A stretch of 45,355 nt of DNA from an uncultured Eubacteriales bacterium (GCA_944333375.1 CALVKX010000001.1:1-45355), one strand, 5' to 3'. Shown: positions 25,179-34,408, counted from the first letter of the stretch. Program-made: numbers and translations. The notes: generated by a model from the sequence alone, not told the origin.

Positions 25179-26365
25179 CCGAGGCCCTCCTTCAGCCGGC
25201 CGATCAGGTCCGGCACGATCTGGTACAGATCTCCCACAATGCCCACGTGGGCCACTTCAAAAATCGGCGCGTTCGCATCGCTGTTGATCGCCACGATATG
25301 TTCGCTGGCATTCATACAGGCGGAGAACTGAATCGCACCGCTCACCCCGCAGGTAATCATCAGGCGCGGGCGGACCGTTCGTCCGGATAATCCGATCTGA
25401 CGGGCGTTGGTCGTCCAGCCCTTTTCCACCAGCGGGCGCGATACGGCCCAGTCGCCTCCCAGCAGCGCAGCCAGCTCTCGAATCATTTCCAAATCGGATT
25501 CCTTTTGCAGGCCACGGCCGCCCACCACCAAAATTTCCGCATCCGAGATGGTCTTTCCGGCGGGCACCGGCTGGCTGCCTACCAGCGTAACGGATGATCT
25601 GAGCGCACCTTTTGGCAAAGGACGCGTCTTTACCTCTCCCGTCTCCTTTTGCTGCCGCGCCGGCGCGTTCATGACCTTGTAACGCACCGTGGCGAACTGC
25701 GGGCGGGTATTCGTCGTAACGATCTGCGCCATGATATTTCCGCCGAATGCCGGACGGATCTGAACCAGGTCGGTGTTTTCCCGCAGCTCAAGGCGGGTGC
25801 AGTCGGCCGTCAGGCCGGTGTGAAAGCGCGTGGAGAGGCGCGGGGCAAGGCTGCGGCCCAGCGACGTCGCTCCGACCAGCACCACGCTGGGCCGCACGGC
25901 GCGGATGTAGTCCTCCACACATGTCGCGTATACGTCCGCGCGGAAATATCCCAGCGCCGGATCATCGTATACGGCCACTTCGGCGACCCCGTAGTGCAGC
26001 AGTTCCCGTGCATGGTCTGCAACGCCGTCGCCCACCAGCACCGCCTTTACCGAGAATCCCGGCACGCTGCGCGTCAGCTCCTGCGCCTTTCCAATGAGCT
26101 CAAGACTGACGGGATGCAGCCGTCCGCCCGACGCCTCGGCAAAGACCAGGATGTCCCTCCACTGGCTCTTGTCCACCGAGGCCACCTTTGTTTCCAGACG
26201 GAGAATCGCCTTCTCCGGGCAGCGCTTGACGCACACGCCGCAAACCCGGCATGCTGCGTTAAGCTCCGGCTTTCCGTCCTTGATGTCAATGGCACCAAAG
26301 GGGCAGGCCTCCCCGCAGAGGCCGCAGCCTGTGCACTTGCGTTCCAATATCGCGATCTGTGCCAT
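25175..26365 (-). CDS. etfA: EtfA with N-terminal 2[4Fe-4S] ferredoxin domain
   Basis: 396 aa from ATG 26365. Residues 1-60 hold two [4Fe-4S] motifs: C11-x2-C14-x2-C17-x3-C21-P and C39-x2-C42-x2-C45-x3-C49-P. The EtfA body follows, with TGLTADCTRLEL, RPAFGGNIMAQIV and the FAD block GVSGAIQFSACMNASE, NSDANAPIF. The fused ferredoxin is typical of Etf complexes tied to low-potential chemistry in anaerobes such as LctC and CarE. It overlaps the GlcD-type gene (ATGA) and follows EtfB by 14 nt, so the three products probably form one complex. Confidence 0.93.
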   Translation of the reverse strand: MAQIAILERKCTGCGLCGEACPFGAIDIKDGKPELNAACRVCGVCVKRCPEKAILRLETKVASVDKSQWRDILVFAEASGGRLHPVSLELIGKAQELTRSVPGFSVKAVLVGDGVADHARELLHYGVAEVAVYDDPALGYFRADVYATCVEDYIRAVRPSVVLVGATSLGRSLAPRLSTRFHTGLTADCTRLELRENTDLVQIRPAFGGNIMAQIVTTNTRPQFATVRYKVMNAPARQQKETGEVKTRPLPKGALRSSVTLVGSQPVPAGKTISDAEILVVGGRGLQKESDLEMIRELAALLGGDWAVSRPLVEKGWTTNARQIGLSGRTVRPRLMITCGVSGAIQFSACMNASEHIVAINSDANAPIFEVAHVGIVGDLYQIVPDLIGRLKEGLG

Positions 26366-26379
26366 GCTATGACCTCCTC

Positions 26380-27159
26380 TCAAAGAAACTTCCATTGTTT
26401 GAGCAGACCGTGGAGCTTTTCTGCCACACGGTCGGCCTGCCACATCTCCCGCTGTACGTCGTTTTCCGGCGGGAAGATGCGTTCCACCTGCGTTGGACTG
26501 CCAGAGAGCCCATAGTGATCGGGATCGGTGTCCAGAAAGCTGTCCAGGCCCATGATATGCACCGGCCGCCCGACCACCTGACGCGCCGTTTTCAGCGACG
26601 GCAGGCGCGGCATGAAAATGTCCTGCTCCACTGTTACAAGGCAGGGAAAAGGCATGTGCACGGTTTCAATCACATCCTGAAGCTGCTGCTCCACGATTAC
26701 GCCATCCCGGGCCACCTCGATGCGCGAAACCCAAGCGGCATGCGCGATTCCCATGTGCTCGGCAATTGCCGGCCCTACCTGAGCGGTATCGCCGTCCGTT
26801 GTCTGCTTGCCGCATAAAATCAGGTCAAAATCACCTACGCTGCGAATGGCCTGCGAGAGCGTGTAGCTGGTGGCGAGCACATCCGCGCCGCCCAAACGCC
26901 GGTCGGAAAAAACGTACCCCTCGTCCGCCCCCATCATATAGGCTTCCCGAACCACCGCCTCGGCCTGTGGCGGTCCCATGGTGCCTACCGTAACGCGACC
27001 GCCATGCGCCTCGCGCAGCCTGAGCGCCGTCTCCAGCGCGTAGAGGTCATACGGGTTCATTTTGCTCGCCACCCCGTCGCGCTTGAGCACGCCGGTCTTT
27101 TCGTCCACTTGAACTTTGTTTGTGCTGGGCACCTGCTTGATGCATACGAAGATGTTCAT
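26380..27159 (-). CDS. etfB: Electron transfer flavoprotein beta subunit
   Basis: 259 aa. EtfB landmarks are present: CIKQVPSTNKVQVDE, MNPYDLYALETALRLRE, LILCGKQTTDGDTAQVGP and the core MPRLPSLKTAR. It pairs with the ferredoxin-EtfA that follows. It begins 4 nt after the FAD oxidoreductase stop, so transcription and translation are coupled across the whole redox module. Confidence 0.93.
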   Translation of the reverse strand: MNIFVCIKQVPSTNKVQVDEKTGVLKRDGVASKMNPYDLYALETALRLREAHGGRVTVGTMGPPQAEAVVREAYMMGADEGYVFSDRRLGGADVLATSYTLSQAIRSVGDFDLILCGKQTTDGDTAQVGPAIAEHMGIAHAAWVSRIEVARDGVIVEQQLQDVIETVHMPFPCLVTVEQDIFMPRLPSLKTARQVVGRPVHIMGLDSFLDTDPDHYGLSGSPTQVERIFPPENDVQREMWQADRVAEKLHGLLKQWKFL

Positions 27160-27163
27160 TGAA

Positions 27164-28354
27164 TTACCGCTCCTTATCAGAACCTGTCAGACCCCTGTCC
27201 AAAATTGCGCCGTCACGCCTCAGGCGTGACTGCAGCATGCCCACATCCAGCCCGTTTTCCTGCGCCAGCATTGCCGCTGCCGTTCCGGCCGCCTGTCCGG
27301 TAGCCGCGCAGGCAGGGATCGCGCGCGTTACGTCCCAGGCGTCTCCGTGCGATCCGATGCATCGGCCCGCGGAGAACAGATTGTCGCATCTGCCCATGAG
27401 ATGGTTCAGTCCAATGGTATATACCGGCGCCGGATGGCGCCAATCGCCTGTCATCGCCACCGCATCTTCGCGCCATGTACCCAGCTGCTCCCGGCAAAGC
27501 GTCTCCCGCGCCTCCAGCCTGCGTGTCATGCGCATCAAGGGTAACGTGGGGATCAGAAAGGGAATGGCATCCTGCGTGCGGGCATGGTGGGAAATCATGG
27601 CATGCATATCCTGAACATAGGCGCTGATCTCCCCGCCGCTTAGCCGATAACAGCGGGTGCCGGGCGGGCATGGCGCATCCAGCGGCGGTTCCGTAAGCGA
27701 ATGGAGGCTCGCACGGGCGTCGCCCTTCTGAGAAAAATACCATCCGCTCTTGCGGTTTTGCGTATACTCGGCGGTTTTCTCGCCTGCCAGGCGGCACAGG
27801 TCGGCGTCTCCCGTGGCATCCACAAAGGCCTTTGCCTCCAGCGCCAGCCGTCCGCTCTTGTTTTCCACAATTACATGCGTGAGCGAACCGCCCTGCGACA
27901 TGGCCGCGCAGACACGGGTATCGTACCAAATTTCTACGCCCGCCTCCCTCAGCAGACGCTCAAGGCTGAGAATCATGGGAGCTGCCTCAAAATTCACCCG
28001 GAAACGGTTTCGGGTGCGTTCCTCCACGGTGCTGGGCCCGTTCCAGCAATCGGGAATGTGCTGATCCGACGCAGACGGGGAGGTATTGCCCGGCGCCACG
28101 CTCTCACGCAGCAGTTCCTCGCCGATACCGCCGATCACCTGATGCCCGTATCCGTCACAAAGCGGCAGATATATGACAATCAGGCCAAGCGTGGCCAGGC
28201 CGCCCAAGGCACATTCCTTTTCCAGCAGCACCGTTCCCGCCCCGGAGCGGGAAGCCGCCAGCGCCGCGGAGACGCCGGCAATGCCTCCTCCCGCGACCAC
28301 TACATCAGAGCTTCGGACCACATCGATCAGGCGCGCCGGTTCCTGAATTCTCAT
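27164..28354 (-). CDS. FAD-dependent oxidoreductase (FAD_oxidored type)
   Basis: 396 aa from ATG 28354, which has AGGAGG 6 nt upstream; GTG 28357 would be too close to it. The N-terminus has the Rossmann dinucleotide motif DVVVAGGGIAGVSAALAA with the acidic end LLEKE. Further flavin contacts are AFVDATGDADLCRLAG and the C-terminal FSAGRCIGSHGDAWDVTRAIP. Members of this family often carry an added Fe-S cluster in HdrA-like proteins, but no cysteine cluster is seen here. It could reduce or oxidise the 2-hydroxyacid intermediate or accept electrons from the Fe-S protein upstream. Confidence 0.82.
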   Translation of the reverse strand: MRIQEPARLIDVVRSSDVVVAGGGIAGVSAALAASRSGAGTVLLEKECALGGLATLGLIVIYLPLCDGYGHQVIGGIGEELLRESVAPGNTSPSASDQHIPDCWNGPSTVEERTRNRFRVNFEAAPMILSLERLLREAGVEIWYDTRVCAAMSQGGSLTHVIVENKSGRLALEAKAFVDATGDADLCRLAGEKTAEYTQNRKSGWYFSQKGDARASLHSLTEPPLDAPCPPGTRCYRLSGGEISAYVQDMHAMISHHARTQDAIPFLIPTLPLMRMTRRLEARETLCREQLGTWREDAVAMTGDWRHPAPVYTIGLNHLMGRCDNLFSAGRCIGSHGDAWDVTRAIPACAATGQAAGTAAAMLAQENGLDVGMLQSRLRRDGAILDRGLTGSDKER

Positions 28355-28422
28355 CACATTCCTCCTGCGACAGGCACAGCGCGAGAAGCGTACCCTCCCG
28401 CGCTGTCAGCGTACCGTTATGT

Positions 28423-29505
28423 TCAAAGATGAGCGTCAAGCAAGACAAACAGATCCTGGTACTGGCATCCTTGCGGCACGACGGCGGCCAGCGCCTCGGT
28501 GCTCTGCGGACACGCGGCAACAAGCACACGGGCATCCGTGCGAAGGACATCGCTCCAGCGGCCCTGGGCCACCTTGGCGCGAAGCTCAGGCATGTACTGA
28601 CCTACCACAGCGCTGCCGCAGCACTTGGCCAGACGGCGATTTTGCCACATTTCATGCAGCGTAAGCCCCATGGACGCAATGATGTTTCGCGCGGGCTGAT
28701 GCTCGTTGAGGTCGCGAGCCAGGCGGCTTGCGTCATGATAGGTCACCACGCCCTCTCCCTTGCGCGGAATGAGCCGGCCCGCGGCAATGAGCTCGTCCAC
28801 AAAGGCGGTCGCCGTGATGACAGCAGGCATTTCAATACCCCAATCCTTGTACTCATGACAGAACAGCGCCGCGTCGTAACTGTCCAGCACCACAACCGTC
28901 TTTGCGCCGCTTGCGGCGATGGCCTGGCCGGCCTTCTTCGCCTGCATGCGCACATCCTCCACAAAGCCCATCAGATCGCCCAGCGCGGAGCCGGAAGCAG
29001 GCTCGTTTTTCAACACGGCATACGGCTGATGCGCTTTGTCCAGGATACGAAGCAGCGCCTGAGCCGTCTCGGGCACGCTATAGCGTGCCGTCTCGCCCAG
29101 CCATACCAGCAGTTCGCCCTGCTCGGGCACGCCCTCCAGACGAACCCGGCACTGCGTCGCTCCGTAGCAGTTGCCTGTCTCATTAATACGCTGCACAACC
29201 TTCTCCACGCACGCGGGGACGACGTCATTGACATAGGCCTGTGTGCGTCCCTCCCGAATGAAAACAAGGGGATCAAACCCGGTGGCGCAGTCATTGGTGC
29301 ACGCTCCGCACAGGAGACATTCGTACATGGTCCTGGCGGAGTCGGCCTCCATGGGCATCCCGCGCTTCATCATCGAGACCAGCAGACCCTTGGCGCGGGG
29401 GGTATTGGTTTCCTTTCCCGTGACCAGCTGAACCGGGCAGAGATGACGGCACATCCAGCAAAAACGGCAGGCTTCGGCATTTTTATATGCTTTTTCGCTA
29501 AACAT
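28423..29505 (-). CDS. GlcF/HdrD-like Fe-S protein with a degenerate CCG domain
   Basis: 360 aa. Two [4Fe-4S] motifs lie near the start: C13-x2-C16-x2-C19-x3-C23-P and C63-x2-C66-x2-C69-x3-C73. The C-terminal part has one CCG-type motif (LAKCCGSAVVG). Its usual leading cysteine is replaced (YHDASRLARDL where YHDPC is common) and the closing C-P-x-C reads CPQS, so the noncubane or CCG cluster is probably incomplete. In glycolate oxidase and LutA-type complexes such proteins take electrons from the FAD subunit. It lies 16 nt after the FAD oxidase gene at 29522, its likely partner. Confidence 0.85.
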   Translation of the reverse strand: MFSEKAYKNAEACRFCWMCRHLCPVQLVTGKETNTPRAKGLLVSMMKRGMPMEADSARTMYECLLCGACTNDCATGFDPLVFIREGRTQAYVNDVVPACVEKVVQRINETGNCYGATQCRVRLEGVPEQGELLVWLGETARYSVPETAQALLRILDKAHQPYAVLKNEPASGSALGDLMGFVEDVRMQAKKAGQAIAASGAKTVVVLDSYDAALFCHEYKDWGIEMPAVITATAFVDELIAAGRLIPRKGEGVVTYHDASRLARDLNEHQPARNIIASMGLTLHEMWQNRRLAKCCGSAVVGQYMPELRAKVAQGRWSDVLRTDARVLVAACPQSTEALAAVVPQGCQYQDLFVLLDAHL

Positions 29506-29521
29506 CTCGTCTGCTCCTCCT

Positions 29522-30952
29522 TTACAGCCCCAATTTGTAGGGGTTCATGATGCCATTGGGATCGAGGCTCTTTTTCAGCCCTTCCATCACCTGCATGGCC
29601 GGTCCGTACTGCTCTTTCATCAGGCGGGAGAGCTTGAGGCCAATGCCGTGGTGGTCGTTGATGACGCCGCCGTTTTCCATCGCCGCCCGTACGCCTGCAT
29701 TCCAGATCTGATTGTGCAGGCGCGTGGCTTCCTCAGGATTCTCCGGGACGTCCTTGGGATCGACAATAAAGCGGGTATAGTTCATACAGCCCCATTCATA
29801 CCAATGGCTGGAGTGCGAAATGTACTTGACGAAGGGGAACTGTTCGTTGATTACCTTTTTCATGGCCCAGTAGATTTTCTCGATGTTGGCATAGGTGGAG
29901 ACGGTGTCCATGGTGCCAAACATCTGCGGAATGTCCATGATATGGCCGGGGTAGAAGAAGGTAATACGGTTTTCGTACCATTTTTCACCATATTCGCTGC
30001 CAAGGTTCTGCGCGCCGTATTTTGCGGCGATCTCCTGGGCGATTTCCATCTCAATGTCCACAACGCGCCGCATGCCCTCGCAGGTAAGGTTCATGAAACA
30101 GCCCTTTTTCTCAAAGCCGAGGATTTTCTTGATGATGGAAACGGTTTCCGCCTCATCAAAAAACCTGAGGATGGAAGGCTTAATCTTTTGCATGATGTCG
30201 CGCCCGGCCATATAGCCCGAGTGCATGTCGGGGAAGAGAAATGCGATATGCTGCCGACTTTCGGGCTGCTCAAAGAGCTTGAAGGTTGCGCGCGTAATCA
30301 CGCCTAACGTGCCTTCCGATCCAATGAAAATCTCATTGAGGTCAGGCCCTGCCGCATGCTTGGGGACCGGAAGCGTTTGGATGATGTCTCCGTTGGGGAG
30401 AACGACCTCCATAGAAATGCACTGATCGTCAATTTTGCCGTACTTGGTGGACATGATGCCGATGCCGCGGTGCCCAAGTGCGCCGCCAATGGTGCCGCAG
30501 GTGAGGCAGGAGGGAATGTGCTGGCACGAATAGCCCCGCTCGTTGGCATACCATTCCAGCTGCTGGAAGATCATGCCCGCCTCGGCGGTAATGGTGCGGC
30601 TCATTTCGTCGATCTCAATCAACCGGCACATGCGCTTCATGTCCATCATAATGCCGCCCGCCATGGGCAGAGCGCCGCCCTGAGAGCCCGAGCCGCCACC
30701 CCAGATATTGACGGGGATTTTGTAATAGTTGGCGATTTTGAGAATTTTGGAAACCTCCACGGCACTGCCGGGCCTGACAATAATATCGGGCATCGGCGGA
30801 GTCATACCGCGGTCCACCCACATGCGGCTGATCCAGAAATAGTCCACGCCGTAGGTAAGCCGGTCACTTTTGCTGGTGGAGACATTCTCAACGCCGACAA
30901 TATCCTCCAGCTCCGTACGGATCATCTCAAACATAAACCCCTTGCGCTCCAT
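29522..30952 (-). CDS. FAD-linked oxidase of the VAO/AGPS-like family
   Basis: 476 aa from ATG 30952, with GAGGAG 8-9 nt upstream. The PCMH FAD domain shows NIWGGGSGSQGGALPM, TCGTIGGALGHRGIG and IGSEGTLGVITRATF. The C-terminal domain has DHHGIG (H434-H435), the paired histidines seen in AGPS- and vanillyl-alcohol-oxidase-type enzymes, and ends in SLDPNGIMNPYKLGL. It is only distantly like the GlcD-type protein at 23781, so the operon has two different hydroxyacid or alcohol oxidases. The substrate is unknown; GlcF-like and Etf proteins nearby would take the electrons. Confidence 0.85.
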   Translation of the reverse strand: MERKGFMFEMIRTELEDIVGVENVSTSKSDRLTYGVDYFWISRMWVDRGMTPPMPDIIVRPGSAVEVSKILKIANYYKIPVNIWGGGSGSQGGALPMAGGIMMDMKRMCRLIEIDEMSRTITAEAGMIFQQLEWYANERGYSCQHIPSCLTCGTIGGALGHRGIGIMSTKYGKIDDQCISMEVVLPNGDIIQTLPVPKHAAGPDLNEIFIGSEGTLGVITRATFKLFEQPESRQHIAFLFPDMHSGYMAGRDIMQKIKPSILRFFDEAETVSIIKKILGFEKKGCFMNLTCEGMRRVVDIEMEIAQEIAAKYGAQNLGSEYGEKWYENRITFFYPGHIMDIPQMFGTMDTVSTYANIEKIYWAMKKVINEQFPFVKYISHSSHWYEWGCMNYTRFIVDPKDVPENPEEATRLHNQIWNAGVRAAMENGGVINDHHGIGLKLSRLMKEQYGPAMQVMEGLKKSLDPNGIMNPYKLGL

Positions 30953-31015
30953 AAAATCACTCCTCACGATTCGGGTTGCGCCGCGCAGTTCCATGTCGGC
31001 GGACGGGATCTGCCG

Positions 31016-31939
31016 TCACAGCCGTATGCCCCGCTCCTGCAGAAAAGCCCTACATTCTTTGTCGGTAGGCATGCCATGCCTCGCTCCCAGCCGGGTACAC
31101 TTGATGGCCGCGGCAGCGCTGGCATAACAGCACGCCTGCTCATTGCTCATGCCCTTGATTTTGGCCGCGATAAACGCGCCGTGGAAAGTATCGCCGCAAC
31201 CGTTGCTGTCCTGGACATCCACCGGGTAGCTTTCATAGCGGCGCATGCCTCCTCCGTCCAGCAACAGACCGCCCCTGACTCCCTGGGTAAGCACCAGCAG
31301 CTCGGGATGATACGTCTCGTACAGCCTTTGCGCGGCAAGTTCGGCCGTCTGCGTCCCCGTCATTTTCATGGCAAACTCCTCCGAGGGAATCAACCAGTCC
31401 ACATAGGGCATCAGCCGCTCTATCCCCGGATAGGTGCCGCCCGCGTCATGGCTGACCTTTATCCCCTCCCTGCGGCAAAACGCGGCTGCGTACACGGCCG
31501 CCTCAAGCATATGCCCATCCAGATGCAGCACCTTGGCATGCCGCAGCAAGTGCACATCGACATCCTCCCGTGTAGGCTGCGGGACGGTACCCCGGTTCCA
31601 TATGCAGGTGCGGGTGCTGCGCGACCGATTAAGGAAAACCACCGCATGAAAGCTCACCACATCCGGCACGATGCGCACGCGGCTGGTATCCACCTTCCAG
31701 CGCTTAAGATCCTCCAGCATAAACCGTCCGAAGGGATCGTCGCCGATGGTGCCCATATAAGCGGTGCTTACCCCCAGCTTCTGCGCCGCCACCAACGCAG
31801 TGGCGCAGGGCCCTCCGCCCTGTACCCGCGTTTCCACGCCCTCCAGTTTGGTATCCTCCTGCGGAAACCTATCCACGACCATCAGCGTGTCGTATACCGT
31901 TGATCCTATGCCGATTATCTCCGGCCATGGTTCATTCAT
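31016..31939 (-). CDS. PfkB-family sugar kinase
   Basis: 307 aa from ATG 31939, overlapping the aldolase stop by 8 nt. Ribokinase-fold features: GGGPCATALVAAQKLG near residues 41-56, GTIGDDPFG, and the C-terminal ATP and base motif DSNGCGDTFHGAF with catalytic D250. The family norm is DTxGAGD, so NGCGD is a mild variant. PfkB kinases phosphorylate fructose-1-P, tagatose-6-P, 5-dehydro-2-deoxygluconate (IolC) and others. Being coupled to a class II aldolase, it most likely makes that aldolase's substrate. Confidence 0.9.
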   Translation of the reverse strand: MNEPWPEIIGIGSTVYDTLMVVDRFPQEDTKLEGVETRVQGGGPCATALVAAQKLGVSTAYMGTIGDDPFGRFMLEDLKRWKVDTSRVRIVPDVVSFHAVVFLNRSRSTRTCIWNRGTVPQPTREDVDVHLLRHAKVLHLDGHMLEAAVYAAAFCRREGIKVSHDAGGTYPGIERLMPYVDWLIPSEEFAMKMTGTQTAELAAQRLYETYHPELLVLTQGVRGGLLLDGGGMRRYESYPVDVQDSNGCGDTFHGAFIAAKIKGMSNEQACCYASAAAAIKCTRLGARHGMPTDKECRAFLQERGIRL

Positions 31940-32762
31940 TGCTTCCCTCCGCGCCAAGAAGGCGAATCTTCTCCAGTGCAAAGCGCTTGACAGCCTGCGT
32001 GGGTTCTTTCATGAAAATATCCACTGCGATCAGGTCCGGGCTGGTTAAGCGCACGGCATCCAGCATGGCGTAGCACACATCCGTGCCAAAATTGATCTTG
32101 CGGATTCCTGCGCTGATGGCGCTTCGAATCTGGTCGTCCGGCACACCGCTTCCACCGTGCAGCACAAGCGCAGTACCCGTCGTCTGAGCGATCTGAGCGA
32201 TGCGGTCCACGGCGATCACCGGCGCCTGCTTATACCGTCCGTGAGCGGTGCCGACCATGACTGCCAGCGCGTCTACGCCGGTTTCCTGTACGAACGCCTG
32301 CGCCTCGTCCACCCGGGTATATTCCGCAGGCACGCCTTCCTGGGCCAGACCGATATGCCCCAGTTCGCCCTCCACATCCACACCCACGTCGTGGGCCATG
32401 TGGACGATCCGTTTCATCACCTCGACATTTTCCTCAAAGGGCAGCTCGCTAGCATCGCGCATGACGCTGGTGCAACCATAGCGCAGCGCCCGGACAACGG
32501 CCTCATCGCTGGCCCCGTGATCCAGATGAAACGCCATTTTAACCTTTGAGCGCTGCGCAGCCTCCACCAGCGCCGGCGAGAGAAACTGCGCCTCATAGCT
32601 GGTGAAAAGACGGCTGTACATCTGCAAGATGACGCACGCCTTGGCTTCCTCGGCGGCAAAGATCACGCCCAGAGCCGTTTCCGCGTTGTATACGTTGAAA
32701 GCCGGAATCGCGCAGCCGCGCGCCTGCGCGATGTTGAGCAGTTCCTTCATACCGATCAGCAT
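31932..32762 (-). CDS. Class II fructose-bisphosphate-type aldolase
   Basis: 276 aa. The zinc and catalytic residues of class II aldolases are in place: HLDHG (H79, catalytic D81, zinc H82), VEGELGHIG (about 130-138), GTAHG (H174) and LHGGSG (H202), followed by KINFGTDV for phosphate binding. The family includes FBA, tagatose-bisphosphate aldolase and the inositol-pathway IolJ. With the PfkB kinase behind it and IolB at the operon end, an IolJ-like or ketose-1-phosphate cleavage is plausible, giving DHAP and a C3 aldehyde or acid. Confidence 0.92.
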   Translation of the reverse strand: MLIGMKELLNIAQARGCAIPAFNVYNAETALGVIFAAEEAKACVILQMYSRLFTSYEAQFLSPALVEAAQRSKVKMAFHLDHGASDEAVVRALRYGCTSVMRDASELPFEENVEVMKRIVHMAHDVGVDVEGELGHIGLAQEGVPAEYTRVDEAQAFVQETGVDALAVMVGTAHGRYKQAPVIAVDRIAQIAQTTGTALVLHGGSGVPDDQIRSAISAGIRKINFGTDVCYAMLDAVRLTSPDLIAVDIFMKEPTQAVKRFALEKIRLLGAEGSNE

Positions 32763-32768
32763 ATCGCA

Positions 32769-34169
32769 TTATCTCCCTTCATTCACGGTGTCGATGGAAA
32801 GTGCCGGCACATATTTGCACAATTCCCGCAGTTCCTCCGTCCAGTCCCCTTCGATTTCCGCCATATGATGAATATAGGGCCCCTCGATGAGCTTGCGTTC
32901 CCAGGCAGACAGGTTGTCAAATTCCGCCCACAGATAGGTGCCGAATGTGTAGGGGCCGTCCGTGGTCTTGCATACGCCCGTCAACAGCCTGTAATCTCCG
33001 CCATCCTGATCGAAACGGGCTACCGTGTACTGGCCGTCCTTGACCTGGAACCACTGGCGCATGTTGACGTTTTTACAGGGACATCCATCCTTTTTGAGGC
33101 TGTAGGCGAACGGCCCGCAGTGCCACAGCAACTCCGCGTTTCGGTTCTTGGGATGCCGGACGGTAAATTCTCCAAAGAAAGGAATCTTTTTGCCCATCGC
33201 CGCGCAGGAGAGCAGCGCCATGGTCAGCGTCCCGTGAAGGTCGCTTTCGCAGCCGATAATATACCCCATGTCCGCCAGGACGCTGTACGCCGTGCAAGGC
33301 ATGGCGCCCACGGCCAGCTGCATGGCCGTCCAGCACTCGGCGCTCACGGCCTGCACCCGATAGGTTTCAAACACCCACTGATACAGCAGCACAAACGCAT
33401 AGATTTTTTTTAGCAGCGGCGGGGTGACATCATCCATTTCATAGCGGGACAAAAGCAGTTTGGCACCATCCTCCAGTTCCGCGTCGCGCTCCCGGAGGAT
33501 CTGGTTGTATTTATCAATGATAACGGCAAGGTTGACGGGAATGATTTGAAGCCCGAATTTCTCCATCAACTCGCCTTCATTGAAAATGACGGAACAAAAA
33601 GGTTTGGGACGAAGCCCCACCTGAGCGATGCGCATGCCCCGGAGATTTTTTACCATACACGTCACCGAAACAAACCGCGCAAGTCCGCTGGAAAAAATCT
33701 CATCCTCCACCGCGCAGGTTTCAATGTAGCTGAAGGGGATATGGAAGCGCTGAAGCTGGCGACTCACGCCAAACAAACCGCACTGGCTGTCGGTATAGCG
33801 CGTGCCGTCCTCAAGGAAGCTGTCATCCATGGGCGCCCAGATGCACACGGGCTTTCCCAGCGCCCGCGCAACCTGTGCCGCAATTTCTTCATTGCCGAAA
33901 TTGCAGTTGATGATGAGCACCGCATCGACCTTTTCCTGCGTGAAGCGTTTGATTGCTTCCTGCGCATCGTCGTCGCAGTACATCAGATCCACAGGGTTGA
34001 TCCCCTTGAGGTCCACAAAGGATACCTGTTCGCTGGAGAAGTGCTCTTCAATATAGGCAACGATGCGCTGCCCACGTTCCTGGGCTTTTTCCCAGTTGAA
34101 AATTCCCGGGCGGGGAGTAACATCCCTCCGCATAGGTGCCAGACCGATTTTAACATTGTAATTAAGCAT
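32769..34169 (-). CDS. L-fucose/L-arabinose isomerase family protein
   Basis: 466 aa from ATG 34169, with GAAAGAAGG just upstream; the frame extends further back without a ribosome binding site. The N-terminal half reads like the Rossmann domains of fucose and arabinose isomerases (VDAVLIINCNFGNEEIAAQVA, KPVCIWAPMD). The C-terminal half carries conserved acidic and His residues around SAECWTAMQ, CESDLHGTLTMALLSCA and HHMAEIEGDW, which suit the metal site. It is the first gene of the - strand operon and probably converts the incoming aldose to a ketose. The exact sugar is unknown. Confidence 0.85.
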   Translation of the reverse strand: MLNYNVKIGLAPMRRDVTPRPGIFNWEKAQERGQRIVAYIEEHFSSEQVSFVDLKGINPVDLMYCDDDAQEAIKRFTQEKVDAVLIINCNFGNEEIAAQVARALGKPVCIWAPMDDSFLEDGTRYTDSQCGLFGVSRQLQRFHIPFSYIETCAVEDEIFSSGLARFVSVTCMVKNLRGMRIAQVGLRPKPFCSVIFNEGELMEKFGLQIIPVNLAVIIDKYNQILRERDAELEDGAKLLLSRYEMDDVTPPLLKKIYAFVLLYQWVFETYRVQAVSAECWTAMQLAVGAMPCTAYSVLADMGYIIGCESDLHGTLTMALLSCAAMGKKIPFFGEFTVRHPKNRNAELLWHCGPFAYSLKKDGCPCKNVNMRQWFQVKDGQYTVARFDQDGGDYRLLTGVCKTTDGPYTFGTYLWAEFDNLSAWERKLIEGPYIHHMAEIEGDWTEELRELCKYVPALSIDTVNEGR

Positions 34170-34211
34170 AAAAAGCCTTCTTTCGCTACGGTATGCACTT
34201 GGGTCAACTCT

Positions 34212-34217
34212 ATTGTA
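34212..34217 (-). promoter_or_regulatory. Possible -10 of the - strand catabolic operon
   Basis: Read on the - strand, TACAAT at 34217-34212 lies 42 nt before the isomerase start. No convincing -35 is seen at 16-18 bp, so an activator may be needed. The region between the divergent genes is AT-rich. Confidence 0.3.
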
Positions 34218-34325
34218 GAATAAAAAACAAAAGTGAGCTATATGCCGATTCCAACATTTTATATGCAAAAACCATGAATTTGTCCCTTGGGAAAATGATG
34301 CACTGGCAGGATCTGTGCGGTCTGC

Positions 34326-34353
34326 TTGCACGTTGTGTTTTTTTTGGTATAAT
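34326..34353 (+). promoter_or_regulatory. Sigma-A promoter of the response regulator gene
   Basis: TTGCAC (34326-34331), 16 bp, TATAAT (34348-34353), a good sigma-A promoter about 55 nt before the start at 34409. It faces away from the isomerase operon. Confidence 0.75.
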
Positions 34354-34408
34354 AATCAGCAAGGTACGCGGTGTTTCATAATCATGGATGATAGGAGGGC
34401 GTTTTTTC

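Noticed and set aside
18505..34169. Complete myo-inositol operon
   Set aside because: IolB is convincing, but dehydrogenase (IolG), dehydratase (IolE) and IolD are absent; kinase and aldolase are too generic to assign.
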